From positions 1 through 5,897 of the forward strand of contig JAKSBO010000622.1 in the NCBI GenBank assembly GCA_022361095.1: a stretch of 5,897 nt of DNA, read 5' to 3'. The translations under genes were made by a program, and so were the position numbers. The number at the start of each line of letters is the position of its first letter. Position 1 is the first letter of the stretch. Positions 1 through 5,045 of the stretch are shown piece after piece. The notes beneath the pieces are model-generated. The model did not search any database and was not told the origin of the DNA. It was given only the letters and a program-made list of their open reading frames with translations. The stretch comes from Desulfobacterales bacterium. Its GTDB lineage: Bacteria > Desulfobacterota > Desulfobacteria > Desulfobacterales > Desulfobacteraceae.

Positions 1-362
1 AAGGGCCAGAAATCAAAGATATAGACCATCCAGATCATCATGATGAGCCACCAGCGGCAGTACATATACCCGATATAGGGGGTATACATCCGCATCAGAC
101 CCCGTGGATCCTGAAAAATCCACCATGTCAGGTAAAACACCCCAAGGGTGAATCCTAGACTGACCAGGGCCGGAACCGGCCCTGCCCATCTCTTGACAAG
201 CTTGCGCTCCTCAAGGTATTGTTCGCCAAACCTTTCCATAACGCCTCCTTTATATTTGTGTTGGGGGTATTTAGGGATCAGGTTGGGGCGGGGCGCGAAG
301 ATGTCCAGTCGCAGCGCTCCGTCCGTCCCTGATATCAGGGGAAATTCCCTGTTGTTATTCAT
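1..362 (-). CDS. Membrane protein, N-terminal part (runs off left edge)
   Basis: The reading frame is open from an ATG at 362 down to the window edge (120 residues seen, C-terminus missing). A soluble, proline-rich head of about 60 residues (including FAPRPNLIPKYPQHKYKGG) is followed by two hydrophobic segments. These are roughly residues 63-83 (ALVSLGFTLGVFYLTWWIF) and 99-120 (rich in W, M, Y, I), so it is an integral membrane protein. I do not recognise the family. The start is uncertain. An internal ATG at 239 has a strong AGGAGG four bases upstream, while the ATG at 362 has none close by. The 41 codons between them have no stop and strongly G/C-rich third positions, so I favour the longer form. 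It is third in the operon with the GntR regulator, 10 bases after the 86-residue gene, and probably belongs to the transport or membrane system that the regulator controls. Confidence 0.6.
   Translation of the reverse strand, partial: MNNNREFPLISGTDGALRLDIFAPRPNLIPKYPQHKYKGGVMERFGEQYLEERKLVKRWAGPVPALVSLGFTLGVFYLTWWIFQDPRGLMRMYTPYIGYMYCRWWLIMMIWMVYIFDFWP
240..251 (-). promoter_or_regulatory. Shine-Dalgarno sequence before internal ATG at 239
   Basis: On the minus strand the sequence reads AAAGGAGGCGTT then ATG. It is a near-perfect ribosome site with a slightly short 4-base spacer after AGGAGG. It may mark the true start of the membrane protein, which would then begin MERFGEQYLEERK. Otherwise it is simply the Lys-Gly-Gly codons of a longer protein. 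Confidence 0.4.
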
Positions 363-372
363 TGGGGCTAGA

Positions 373-633
373 TCATTTTGTCTCTCCTGCCACCGGGGGC
401 GGGCCCATGCGGGCGGCCAGGATTTTACAGACCTCTTCCTGGTCGGTTTCGGGGTCCAGCCCCAGGCGCCGGGCCTCTTCCGCCATGAGTTCCGCCGGAA
501 GGTCCGACCGGATGTCCGGAACCGCCCGGGCCGGGGAATGATTTTCCACGGAGACCAGGACCGGCCCCACTAGGTCTGCGGCGGACCGGAGGCATTGTGA
601 AAAAAAACTTCGTCTTTTTAAATCCATTATCAT
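373..633 (-). CDS. Small conserved-looking protein with twin-arginine-like N-terminus
   Basis: This encodes 86 residues; the family is not recognised. The ATG overlaps the stop codon of the GntR gene as ATGA, which implies translational coupling. AAAAGGG lies just upstream, and a second ATG at 627 (giving MDLKRRSFF) is an equally good start. The N-terminus has KRRSFFSQ followed by a weakly hydrophobic stretch (AADLVGPVLVSV). This resembles a twin-arginine signal or the N-terminus of small redox-accessory proteins, but the hydrophobic core is interrupted by charged residues, so export is doubtful. The C-terminal half (ELMAEEARRLGLDPETDQEE, then VCKILAARM) is acidic and likely helical. Position between the regulator and the membrane protein suggests an accessory subunit. 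Coding bias is good (G/C-rich third positions). Confidence 0.65.
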   Translation of the reverse strand: MIMDLKRRSFFSQCLRSAADLVGPVLVSVENHSPARAVPDIRSDLPAELMAEEARRLGLDPETDQEEVCKILAARMGPPPVAGETK

Positions 634-1346
634 ACGACCCTTTTCTGTTCTGACGTCACCAAGGTGTCGGGCAGGGTGTTTTTATCCAGGGGGAGAATTT
701 GCCCCAGGTTCCGGATATAGTCGGCAGTGAGGGCCCCGGCCTTTTCCCGGTCCTTTTTTTTCAGCGCATTGAGGATATTTACGTGGCCGGCAAAGAGGGG
801 CTCCCTGTTTTTACGGTCCACATTAAAAAAAGATTGAAACGGCTCCATGTCCACGGCGTAGATCTCTTCAAAGGTCCTTGAAATGATCGGGTTGCCGGTG
901 CCCAGGGCAATGAGCCGGAAAAAAGCCAGGCTTTCCATCCAGAATTTCATGGGATTTTTTGAAAATATGCTCCGGCCCAGGGCCACATTGACTTGCTGTA
1001 AACGGTCGATCTGGGAGGCATCCATGCGCCGGCAGGCCAGGGCCGCCATGGGGGGGAAAAAAAGGATGGCTGTTTCAAGCTGCGCCGCCATGGCCTGGTC
1101 CGGTGAGCCGTCCCCGGCGGGTTCCGCAACAGGGCTGAAAAACCGGGTGTTCAGGTAGGTGCCGCTGCCCTTTTTGATCCGGACCAGCCCCCGGCCTTCA
1201 AGGATGTGCAGCAGATGCCGCAGGCTGTTCCGGCTGACCTTCAGGCGCTTTGCAAAATCGCGCTCCGCAGGCAGCTTGTCTCCGGGCTGAAGATTCATCT
1301 CCCGGATGTATGATCTCACCTGTTCCAAAAGTGATGCCTGTACCAA
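630..1346 (-). CDS. GntR-family transcriptional regulator, FadR/PdhR-like (FCD domain)
   Basis: A 238-residue regulator, the usual FadR-subfamily length. Residues 6-65 form the GntR winged helix: GDKLPAER at 22-29, the recognition helix SRNSLRHLLHILEGRGL at 38-54, and the wing KKGSGTYL at 58-65. Residues about 85-220 fit the all-helical FCD effector domain (LGTGNPIISRTFEEI, then GHVNILNALKKKDREKAG). In most FCD proteins a D-x3-H plus two later histidines bind a metal. Here these positions read E138, F142, H188 and Y210, so metal binding is probably lost and the ligand may be unusual. The start is TTG. No ATG or GTG lies upstream in frame, and the fold begins right there; GGGA seven bases upstream is a weak ribosome site. 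The gene is first in the operon with the next two. It probably represses its own promoter through the TTGGT/ACCAA sites listed below. The effector is unknown; pyruvate, lactate or another small acid is typical of this family. Confidence 0.9.
   Translation of the reverse strand: MVQASLLEQVRSYIREMNLQPGDKLPAERDFAKRLKVSRNSLRHLLHILEGRGLVRIKKGSGTYLNTRFFSPVAEPAGDGSPDQAMAAQLETAILFFPPMAALACRRMDASQIDRLQQVNVALGRSIFSKNPMKFWMESLAFFRLIALGTGNPIISRTFEEIYAVDMEPFQSFFNVDRKNREPLFAGHVNILNALKKKDREKAGALTADYIRNLGQILPLDKNTLPDTLVTSEQKRVV
1339..1346. promoter_or_regulatory. Candidate operator half-site at the GntR start codon
   Basis: TGTACCAA here is the exact inverse of TTGGTACA at 1376..1383. ACCAATTT (1342..1349) is identical to one arm of the 19-bp operator at 1446..1464. 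The opposite arm is not conserved, so this is only a half-site. It spans the TTG start codon. Confidence 0.35.
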
Positions 1347-1375
1347 TTTATTTTCCCGTTTCTTTAATTTGTATT

Positions 1376-1383
1376 TTGGTACA
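1376..1383. promoter_or_regulatory. Candidate operator half-site near the transcription start
   Basis: TTGGTACA lies just downstream of the predicted -10 box, at about the transcription start on the minus strand. It is the inverse of TGTACCAA at 1339..1346 and shares TTGGT with the main operator. A bound regulator here would block RNA polymerase. Confidence 0.35.
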
Positions 1384-1384
1384 A

Positions 1385-1413
1385 TAGATAACCGCGCCTT
1401 GATATCAAGTCAA
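1385..1413 (-). promoter_or_regulatory. Sigma70-like promoter of the GntR operon
   Basis: On the minus strand TTGACT (1413..1408) is followed after 17 bases by TATCTA (1390..1385). The -35 box matches the consensus in five of six positions; the -10 box is weaker (three of six). Predicted transcription would start near 1377, giving a leader of about 30 bases before the TTG start at 1346. The -35 box overlaps a palindrome (CTTGATATCAAG, 1398..1409). The -10 box overlaps one arm (1386..1394) of the inverted repeat AGATAACCG/CGGTTATCT. Confidence 0.5.
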
Positions 1414-1429
1414 GGGTTATCGGTTATCT
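1386..1429. repeat. Inverted repeat AGATAACCG / CGGTTATCT with nested palindrome
   Basis: AGATAACCG (1386..1394) and CGGTTATCT (1421..1429) are perfect 9-bp inverted arms flanking the promoter spacer and -35 box. The heptamer GGTTATC occurs twice in tandem (1415..1421 and 1422..1428) and once inverted (1387..1393). Between the arms is the perfect 12-bp palindrome CTTGATATCAAG (1398..1409). These may bind a second regulator, distinct from the TTGGT/ACCAA sites, but no protein can be assigned. Confidence 0.4.
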
Positions 1430-1433
1430 CGAA

Positions 1434-1464
1434 ATAAAAAAACCTAAATTGGTGCCACCAATTT
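1434..1464 (-). terminator. Possible rho-independent terminator of the PAS/GAF gene (overlaps operator)
   Basis: Read on the minus strand, the 8-bp stem AAATTGGT/ACCAATTT (loop GGC) is followed by AGG and seven T's. It sits 45 bases after the stop codon of the PAS-PAS-GAF gene. The stem is AT-rich and three bases separate it from the T-run, so it would be a weak terminator. The DNA may serve both as operator and terminator. Confidence 0.35.
1446..1464. promoter_or_regulatory. Perfect 19-bp operator for the GntR/PdhR-type regulator
   Basis: AAATTGGT-GCC-ACCAATTT is a perfect 8-bp inverted repeat with a 3-base centre. The known operator of E. coli PdhR is of the form ATTGGTnnnACCAAT, and the neighbouring regulator has a PdhR-like recognition helix, so the match is specific. 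The site lies about 70-85 bases upstream of the predicted start of the regulator operon. That is too far for simple blocking, but it suits looping with the half-sites at 1376 and 1339, or activation. Confidence 0.65.
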
Positions 1465-1508
1465 TGAAAGAAAATCCGGCAGATTAAGTCTCTTTGGGCC
1501 GGCAAGAC

Positions 1509-2789
1509 TTAGGAACGACAGGAACGCCGCCAGTTGCGGATTGCGTTGTTCATAATGCCGAGCATGTCTGAAAATTCTTCAGGGGCCTGGTCCGTAAACC
1601 GGCCCGGCCGGGTTGAACAGAAAATGAGTACCGTGCGGAGCACGGAGCGGCTGTAAAAGGGCACGGCAAAATAGGATCTGATGCCCATGGGAATAAACAA
1701 AGCCCAGTCAATGGGCTTGATGCTGTCCTGGGTGTCATCCACCACCACCCAGTCCAGGGCGTAGCGGATAATGTCTTCGGCAATGGTCCCTTTATAGGAA
1801 AAGGTCTCAGGCCCGGGCATACCGGAAAATGCCGGGCCGGCGCCATATACCTTGACCTTGTTTTTGCGGACATAGACATCGGAGAAAAGAATGGCGTCAT
1901 ATCTGCCTGCGGCCAGGGGGCTGGCCAGGCAGGCCTCCATGATCCCGGTAATGTCTGTCTGACTTCGGACGGCTTTTTCAAGGCTCTGCAGATCAGCGGA
2001 TTGGGATGGGATTTCCCTTGCATCCGGCGCCGGTGACGTGACGGGGGCCTGGAGTGAGACACGCACCAGTTTGGTCTTTTTATGAACCAGGAAGCGGAAA
2101 ACCGCCTCTGCCTTGACCAGGGTTTTTTTGTTTCTGGATTGAAAGGTCAGCCTGCCGTGCCATTTACGGGTCAGGGGAAGTTTGTTTAAAATCCGGTCCA
2201 GGGGTTTCAGGCTGATGTCCCAGTACAAGGACTCAAAGGACAGGTGACGGTAATCCGTCTCGGTCAGACCGAACATCCGGTTTGCAGAAGCGTTGGCGCA
2301 GACCAGAGTTGCGGATTCATAATCGATGAGAAATACGGGATTCTCTGCATCCTCTATGATCAGCCTCAGTTCAAGGTCTGTGTCCAGCACGCCTTTTATA
2401 ACGGAGACCGTGTCGTCGGCATTGAGCAGATATCCGTAGTAGTAGGCGGGGTCCCTCCTGTTGACCGCCCCGGTGAGTTTGAGCCAGGAGATTTTTCCCA
2501 GACCGTTTTTAACCCGGAAAACCGTTGCAGCGGTTTTGCCCTCTTTGACCGATTCCATAAAAATTTCAAAGAGCCGGATATCCTCGGGCAAAAGGGCCTG
2601 ATTCCGATAATTGTCATTTTTCATCAAAAGGCTGCCGTCAACACCCGGCGCCACATCGGTGTTGTCGTTGAAAAACATGATCCTGGCCTTCAGGATCTCA
2701 ATGCGCCACAACAGGGCGGGAAAGTCATTGATGAACCCGTAAAGGGCGTCAATGGAAATGTCTTTTGGATCACTTTTGGAATGGGTCAA
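1509..2789 (-). CDS. PAS-PAS-GAF sensory protein without output domain
   Basis: A 426-residue soluble protein with no transmembrane segment or signal peptide. Residues about 15-125 form a first PAS domain (FRVKNGLGKISWLKLTGAV, then YYYGYLLNADD, is the PAC part). Residues about 138-247 form a second PAS domain (DAENPVFLIDYESATLVCAN, then ASANRMFGLTETDYRHLSFE). Residues about 278-420 form a GAF domain (YDAILFSDVYVRKNKVKVYG; GTIAEDIIRYALDWVVVDDT; IRSYFAVPFYSRSVLRTVLI). The protein ends with the GAF domain: no histidine kinase, GGDEF, EAL, HD-GYP or HTH is present, so it must signal through a partner or act as a stand-alone sensor. The ligand is unknown. The start is TTG at 2789 with GGGA six bases upstream; the in-frame stop at 2826..2828 limits upstream extension and no ATG lies between. 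AGGAG at 2821..2825 is too far away to serve it. It appears monocistronic, 162 bases from the GntR gene. Confidence 0.8.
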   Translation of the reverse strand: MTHSKSDPKDISIDALYGFINDFPALLWRIEILKARIMFFNDNTDVAPGVDGSLLMKNDNYRNQALLPEDIRLFEIFMESVKEGKTAATVFRVKNGLGKISWLKLTGAVNRRDPAYYYGYLLNADDTVSVIKGVLDTDLELRLIIEDAENPVFLIDYESATLVCANASANRMFGLTETDYRHLSFESLYWDISLKPLDRILNKLPLTRKWHGRLTFQSRNKKTLVKAEAVFRFLVHKKTKLVRVSLQAPVTSPAPDAREIPSQSADLQSLEKAVRSQTDITGIMEACLASPLAAGRYDAILFSDVYVRKNKVKVYGAGPAFSGMPGPETFSYKGTIAEDIIRYALDWVVVDDTQDSIKPIDWALFIPMGIRSYFAVPFYSRSVLRTVLIFCSTRPGRFTDQAPEEFSDMLGIMNNAIRNWRRSCRS

Positions 2790-3488
2790 GGTTCGTCCCG
2801 ATTTTATGGGTTGATATTCGTTCTCCTGTCATCATTGTTTATGTTTAGGAAAACTATTCTGGTTTACCCGGATGAAATAATCAAAGCGGTTCAACCGTTC
2901 AGATACGTTATCCGGTTGATCCGTGGTCTTGCCTTTTTCAAACGCTATCAAACATTTTCTGGTAACATGGCTGAACCCGGAGCTCTCTTTTTAGATCAGG
3001 TTTAGGCATTTATATTTTCCAGGTTGCTTTTAAACTATTGAAGTTATTTCATTTTACAGAGATCAGATTACCATCGTGTAAACGTGTCCGCTGGAAAACT
3101 TTTAGAGGCTTTGTGGCCAAAACGCAACAAAAAATTTCCGGGTGAACGCTTCCGGGGCATCGTGTTTGTTAGAACAGTTAAGGTTCCTGCTCATACTGTA
3201 AATCAGAGATTTCCCCTCTTTTTTTACGGCCTATGGGCAAAAAAAGAGGGGGCGGCTTTTCTGTCTGCCTGCTTTGTTGTCTCTGTAAAAGGTTCAAACC
3301 CCCGTATTTAGACGGGCAGCATTGTGCCGGCAGTTGTTTTATATTTCTTTGCATGGAATATCGGCAAAACAGTGACGGATGACCTCGTTGGTGGTTTTGC
3401 CTTTGGCATTCTGCCCCGGCATCCCGGTGCTTTAGCGTCGAATAGATAAAATATTGCAGCCAACAAGATCCCATGATACAAAACCGGT
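2790..3488. other. Intergenic region, 0.7 kb, no convincing gene
   Basis: This lies between the divergent PAS-PAS-GAF and Rpn genes and should hold both promoters, but I see no box pair good enough to name. It contains a short minus-strand open frame (TTG at 2951 to TGA at 2832, 39 residues, ending FIRVNQNSFPKHKQ) with protein-like composition but no ribosome site. It also holds the small palindrome CGGTTCAACCG (2887..2897) and the long hairpin at 3213..3251. A plus-strand frame at 3084..3311 has no ribosome site and runs through the hairpin, so I do not count it. The stretch may be decayed coding sequence. Confidence 0.5.
3213..3251. repeat. Hairpin with 13-bp perfect arms
   Basis: CCCCTCTTTTTTT (3213..3225) and AAAAAAAGAGGGG (3239..3251) are perfect inverted arms around a 13-base loop. 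The loop itself can pair GCC with GGC (3229..3231 and 3236..3238). The G/C pairs are at the base and the A/T pairs near the loop. That is the reverse of a normal rho-independent terminator, and no gene ends nearby. It may be a cruciform-type repeat or a regulatory hairpin in a long leader of the Rpn gene. Confidence 0.6.
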
Positions 3489-4511
3489 ATGGCAAACAAA
3501 CTTCACCACTCCCATGACAAGCTGTTCCGGGAAACCTGGAGCGACCTGAGCAATGCCAAATCATTCCTGGAAAACTATCTACCGGCACCGCTTCTAAAAC
3601 TTGTGCAGCTAGATACCCTCGAGATATGTAAAGACTCCTTTATTGAAAAAGACCTGAAAGATTTTTACTCCGACCTGCTTTACAAAATTCAAATCGGCGA
3701 GACACAAGGATTTGTGTACTTTCTTTTTGAACATAAAAGTTATACGGACAGTCTGATACATCTCCAGCTCATTGAATATATGGTTAAAATCTGGCGGCTT
3801 GAGCTCAAGCAATCCAAAAGCCGTAACCTGTCCATTGTAATTCCTTTGGTTTTATACCACGGCAAAGATAAATGGGCGGTGGATAAACGGTTTGCATCTC
3901 TTTTTAACGGACCGGCGAAAGAACTTTCCGGCTATATTCCGGATTTTGAATTTATCCTGTTTGATCTATCTCAATATACAGACGATCAAATCAGAGGAAC
4001 AATAATGGCACGGGTGACCATGCTCCTGCTCAAACATATATTTGAGTCGGATATGGCAGACAAGTTACCCGGCATTTTCATATTGTTAAAGGAGCTGTCC
4101 GAGCAGGAAACAGGATTGCAATATTTTGAATCCTTGATAAAATATGTATTCAGCAACGTTGAGGATATTACAACAGAAAAATTTCATACACTCGTATCAA
4201 ATGCGTTGTCTGAGGAACAAGGAGGTCTGATTATGACATTAGCAGAACAATTAAGAAAAGAAGGACATGCTAAAGGACTTGAGCAGGGGATAGAACAAGG
4301 GCTTGAACAAGGACTTGAGCAAGGGCTTGAACAAGGGCTTCTTGAAGGCATTGAACTGGCAGTGAGTATTAAGTTCGGCGACGGTGATGACTGTAAAACG
4401 ATTATAGCAAAAATCAAAACCATCCAGGATATCAACCGACTGAAAGCGTTGAAAGGGAAAATCCTGTCTGCTAAATCAGTCCCCGAATTAATGAAGTCAA
4501 TTGAAAACTAG
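3489..4511 (+). CDS. Rpn family PD-(D/E)XK nuclease (YhgA-like, Transposase_31)
   Basis: A 340-residue protein of the recombination-promoting nuclease family. It begins with the family motif HSHDKLFRE (7-15), followed by a helical region (FLENYLPAPLL). The PD-(D/E)XK core is D62 (YSDLLYKI) and E81-H82-K83 (YFLFEHKSYTD), so the catalytic Asp, Glu and Lys are present. IVIPLVLYHGKDKW after residue 115 is also typical. Residues about 264-287 are a Gly-Leu-Glu-Gln repeat, and the last 50 residues form a conserved-type helical tail. Family members are DNA endonucleases, toxic when overproduced, and linked to recombination and phage defence; older databases call them transposases. The ATG at 3489 has no visible Shine-Dalgarno sequence, although the N-terminal motif fits this start. 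A strong internal start at 4233 lies in frame (separate entry). The gene is intact and stands alone. Confidence 0.9.
   Translation: MANKLHHSHDKLFRETWSDLSNAKSFLENYLPAPLLKLVQLDTLEICKDSFIEKDLKDFYSDLLYKIQIGETQGFVYFLFEHKSYTDSLIHLQLIEYMVKIWRLELKQSKSRNLSIVIPLVLYHGKDKWAVDKRFASLFNGPAKELSGYIPDFEFILFDLSQYTDDQIRGTIMARVTMLLLKHIFESDMADKLPGIFILLKELSEQETGLQYFESLIKYVFSNVEDITTEKFHTLVSNALSEEQGGLIMTLAEQLRKEGHAKGLEQGIEQGLEQGLEQGLEQGLLEGIELAVSIKFGDGDDCKTIIAKIKTIQDINRLKALKGKILSAKSVPELMKSIEN
4116..4143 (+). promoter_or_regulatory. Candidate internal promoter inside the Rpn gene
   Basis: TTGCAA (4116..4121) is followed after 16 bases by TAAAAT (4138..4143), matching the sigma70 boxes in four and five of six positions. 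Transcription would begin near 4150, about 80 bases before the internal ATG at 4233. This would let the short product be made independently. AT-rich coding DNA yields such matches by chance, so confidence is modest. Confidence 0.3.
4219..4226 (+). promoter_or_regulatory. Full Shine-Dalgarno sequence for an internal start in the Rpn gene
   Basis: AAGGAGGT is an eight-base match to the anti-Shine-Dalgarno end of 16S rRNA. It stands 6 bases before an in-frame ATG at 4233. It is by far the best plus-strand ribosome site near this gene, and the start at 3489 has none. Confidence 0.7.
4233..4511 (+). CDS. Predicted internal in-frame product of the Rpn gene (RpnS-like antitoxin)
   Basis: From the internal ATG (codon 249 of the nuclease gene), 92 residues in the same frame would be made. 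They begin MTLAEQLRKEGHAKG, run through the Gly-Leu-Glu-Gln repeat and end with the C-terminal tail of the nuclease. The product lacks the whole catalytic core. For Rpn genes of E. coli, such short intragenic proteins (RpnS) are reported to bind and inhibit the full-length toxic nuclease (RpnL), forming a gene-within-gene toxin-antitoxin used against phage. What I see directly is the perfect Shine-Dalgarno sequence with correct spacing, the in-frame ATG and the absence of such a site at the long start. The antitoxin role here is inferred. Confidence 0.6.
   Translation: MTLAEQLRKEGHAKGLEQGIEQGLEQGLEQGLEQGLLEGIELAVSIKFGDGDDCKTIIAKIKTIQDINRLKALKGKILSAKSVPELMKSIEN
4278..4349 (+). repeat. 12-base tandem repeat (about six units) in the Rpn gene
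   Basis: Units of the type CTTGAACAAGGG are repeated head to tail. The copy starting at 4278 is slightly diverged, the one at 4290 begins ATAGAA, those at 4302, 4314 and 4326 are near identical, and 4338 is degenerate. Each unit encodes Leu-Glu-Gln-Gly. As the unit is four codons, gain or loss keeps the frame and only changes linker length. This repeat lies in both the nuclease and the internal short product. Confidence 0.85.
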
Positions 4512-4803
4512 AATCCAATAAAAATGAGTTATTCTTAAATGCCTGTTTGCCTCCAACTACATCAATCAAACCTGTTGTAAGGATACGTTGAAGAGGGTAT
4601 TTATTCCAACCTGCCGCCTTAATCTGCCAAGCTAAGTGCCGACATCTTTTCCTGTGACGTCTTGTTCGCCTCAGGTGCCATTCCGGCACAGGCCAAGGTC
4701 ACAACGCCACACAGGCATCTTGCTTTTTCACACGCTGTTTATCGTCTCCTCCTCCAAGTAGGTCAGGACCTGAACCATTCGGAAATCCAGTGCATGAGAT
4801 AGT

Positions 4804-4948
4804 ACTCGATAGTCCAGTTTTTAGGGAATTTGTTCAAATTCAAGGCGGAAACAATTTTTAACCGGAGGAATATACAATATATTTTGAGGATTAAAAATTT
4901 TACCCAACGCCGAATTTGGGCAAATTAACAAAAACTGGATCATCGAGT
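4804..4948. repeat. 145-bp imperfect palindromic element (MITE/REP-like)
   Basis: The left end ACTCGATagTCCAGTTTTT and the inverse of the right end ACTCGATgaTCCAGTTTTT match in 17 of 19 positions. Moving inward, both arms share AATTTG, CAAATTC, GGCG and AATTTTTAA in the same order, with small bulges between. The whole can fold into one long hairpin with the AT-rich centre AATATACAATATATTTT. No open frame lies inside. Such elements are usually non-autonomous mobile repeats moved by a transposase elsewhere, or REP-like repeats. I see no clear target-site duplication. Confidence 0.75.
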
Positions 4949-5009
4949 TTTAAAAATCTTATAACCAGCGAACAAATATATTATTTTCATCACAAATCCT
5001 ATTTAAACA

Positions 5010-5038
5010 TTGACATAAAAACAATGATATGGTTCTCA
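5010..5038 (+). promoter_or_regulatory. Possible promoter of the XRE/ImmA remnant
   Basis: TTGACA (5010..5015) is a perfect -35 box, but 17 bases later only TTCTCA is found, so the -10 box is poor. The short inverted repeat CATTG/CAATG (5008..5012 and 5022..5026) overlaps the -35 box and could be an operator remnant. The sequence lies directly before the ATG at 5046. Confidence 0.25.
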
Positions 5039-5045
5039 TAACTTC

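Larger units (their letters stand above)
4512..5045. other. Intergenic region, 0.53 kb: decayed sequence plus palindromic element
   Basis: No intact gene is supported. On the minus strand, 4500..4740 holds protein-like fragments in different frames, for example HLAWQIKAAGWNKYPLQRIL in one and VVTLACAGMAPEANKTSQEK in another. This suggests a decayed gene or mobile-element remnant that I cannot identify. The stretch 4804..4948 is the large palindrome listed separately. 4949..5045 is AT-rich and carries a possible promoter for the XRE fragment. Confidence 0.5.

Noticed and set aside
1485..1511. Inverted repeat TAAGTCT/AGACTTA at the stop codon of the PAS-PAS-GAF gene
   Set aside because: The arms are 7 bp with a 13-base loop and no T-run follows, so it is a poor terminator.
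2244..3005. Long plus-strand open frame (253 codons)
   Set aside because: It lies mostly opposite the PAS-PAS-GAF gene, whose domains are clear. It has no recognisable domain or ribosome site.
3289..3306. tRNA-like T-arm sequence GGTTCAAACC
   Set aside because: The flanking bases do not form the T stem, and no acceptor, D or anticodon arms are found upstream.
3340..3425. Minus-strand mini frame MPGQNAKGKTTNEVIRHCF
   Set aside because: Only about 27 codons with no ribosome site; too short to separate from chance.
3178..3588. Minus-strand open frame of 136 codons
   Set aside because: It runs through the hairpin and into the Rpn coding region, with Cys/Arg/Gln-rich composition and no motif.
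4278..4349. Tandem 12-base repeat considered as a CRISPR-like array
   Set aside because: Units are contiguous without spacers and lie in the coding frame.
4184..4435. Minus-strand frame rich in Cys-Ser-Ser-Pro
   Set aside because: It is the antisense reading of the Leu-Glu-Gln-Gly repeat in the Rpn gene.
4471..4689. Minus-strand frame of 72 codons that looks faintly like a transposase fragment
   Set aside because: It overlaps the end of the Rpn gene, has no ribosome site or known motif, and adjacent protein-like pieces are in other frames; at most a remnant.
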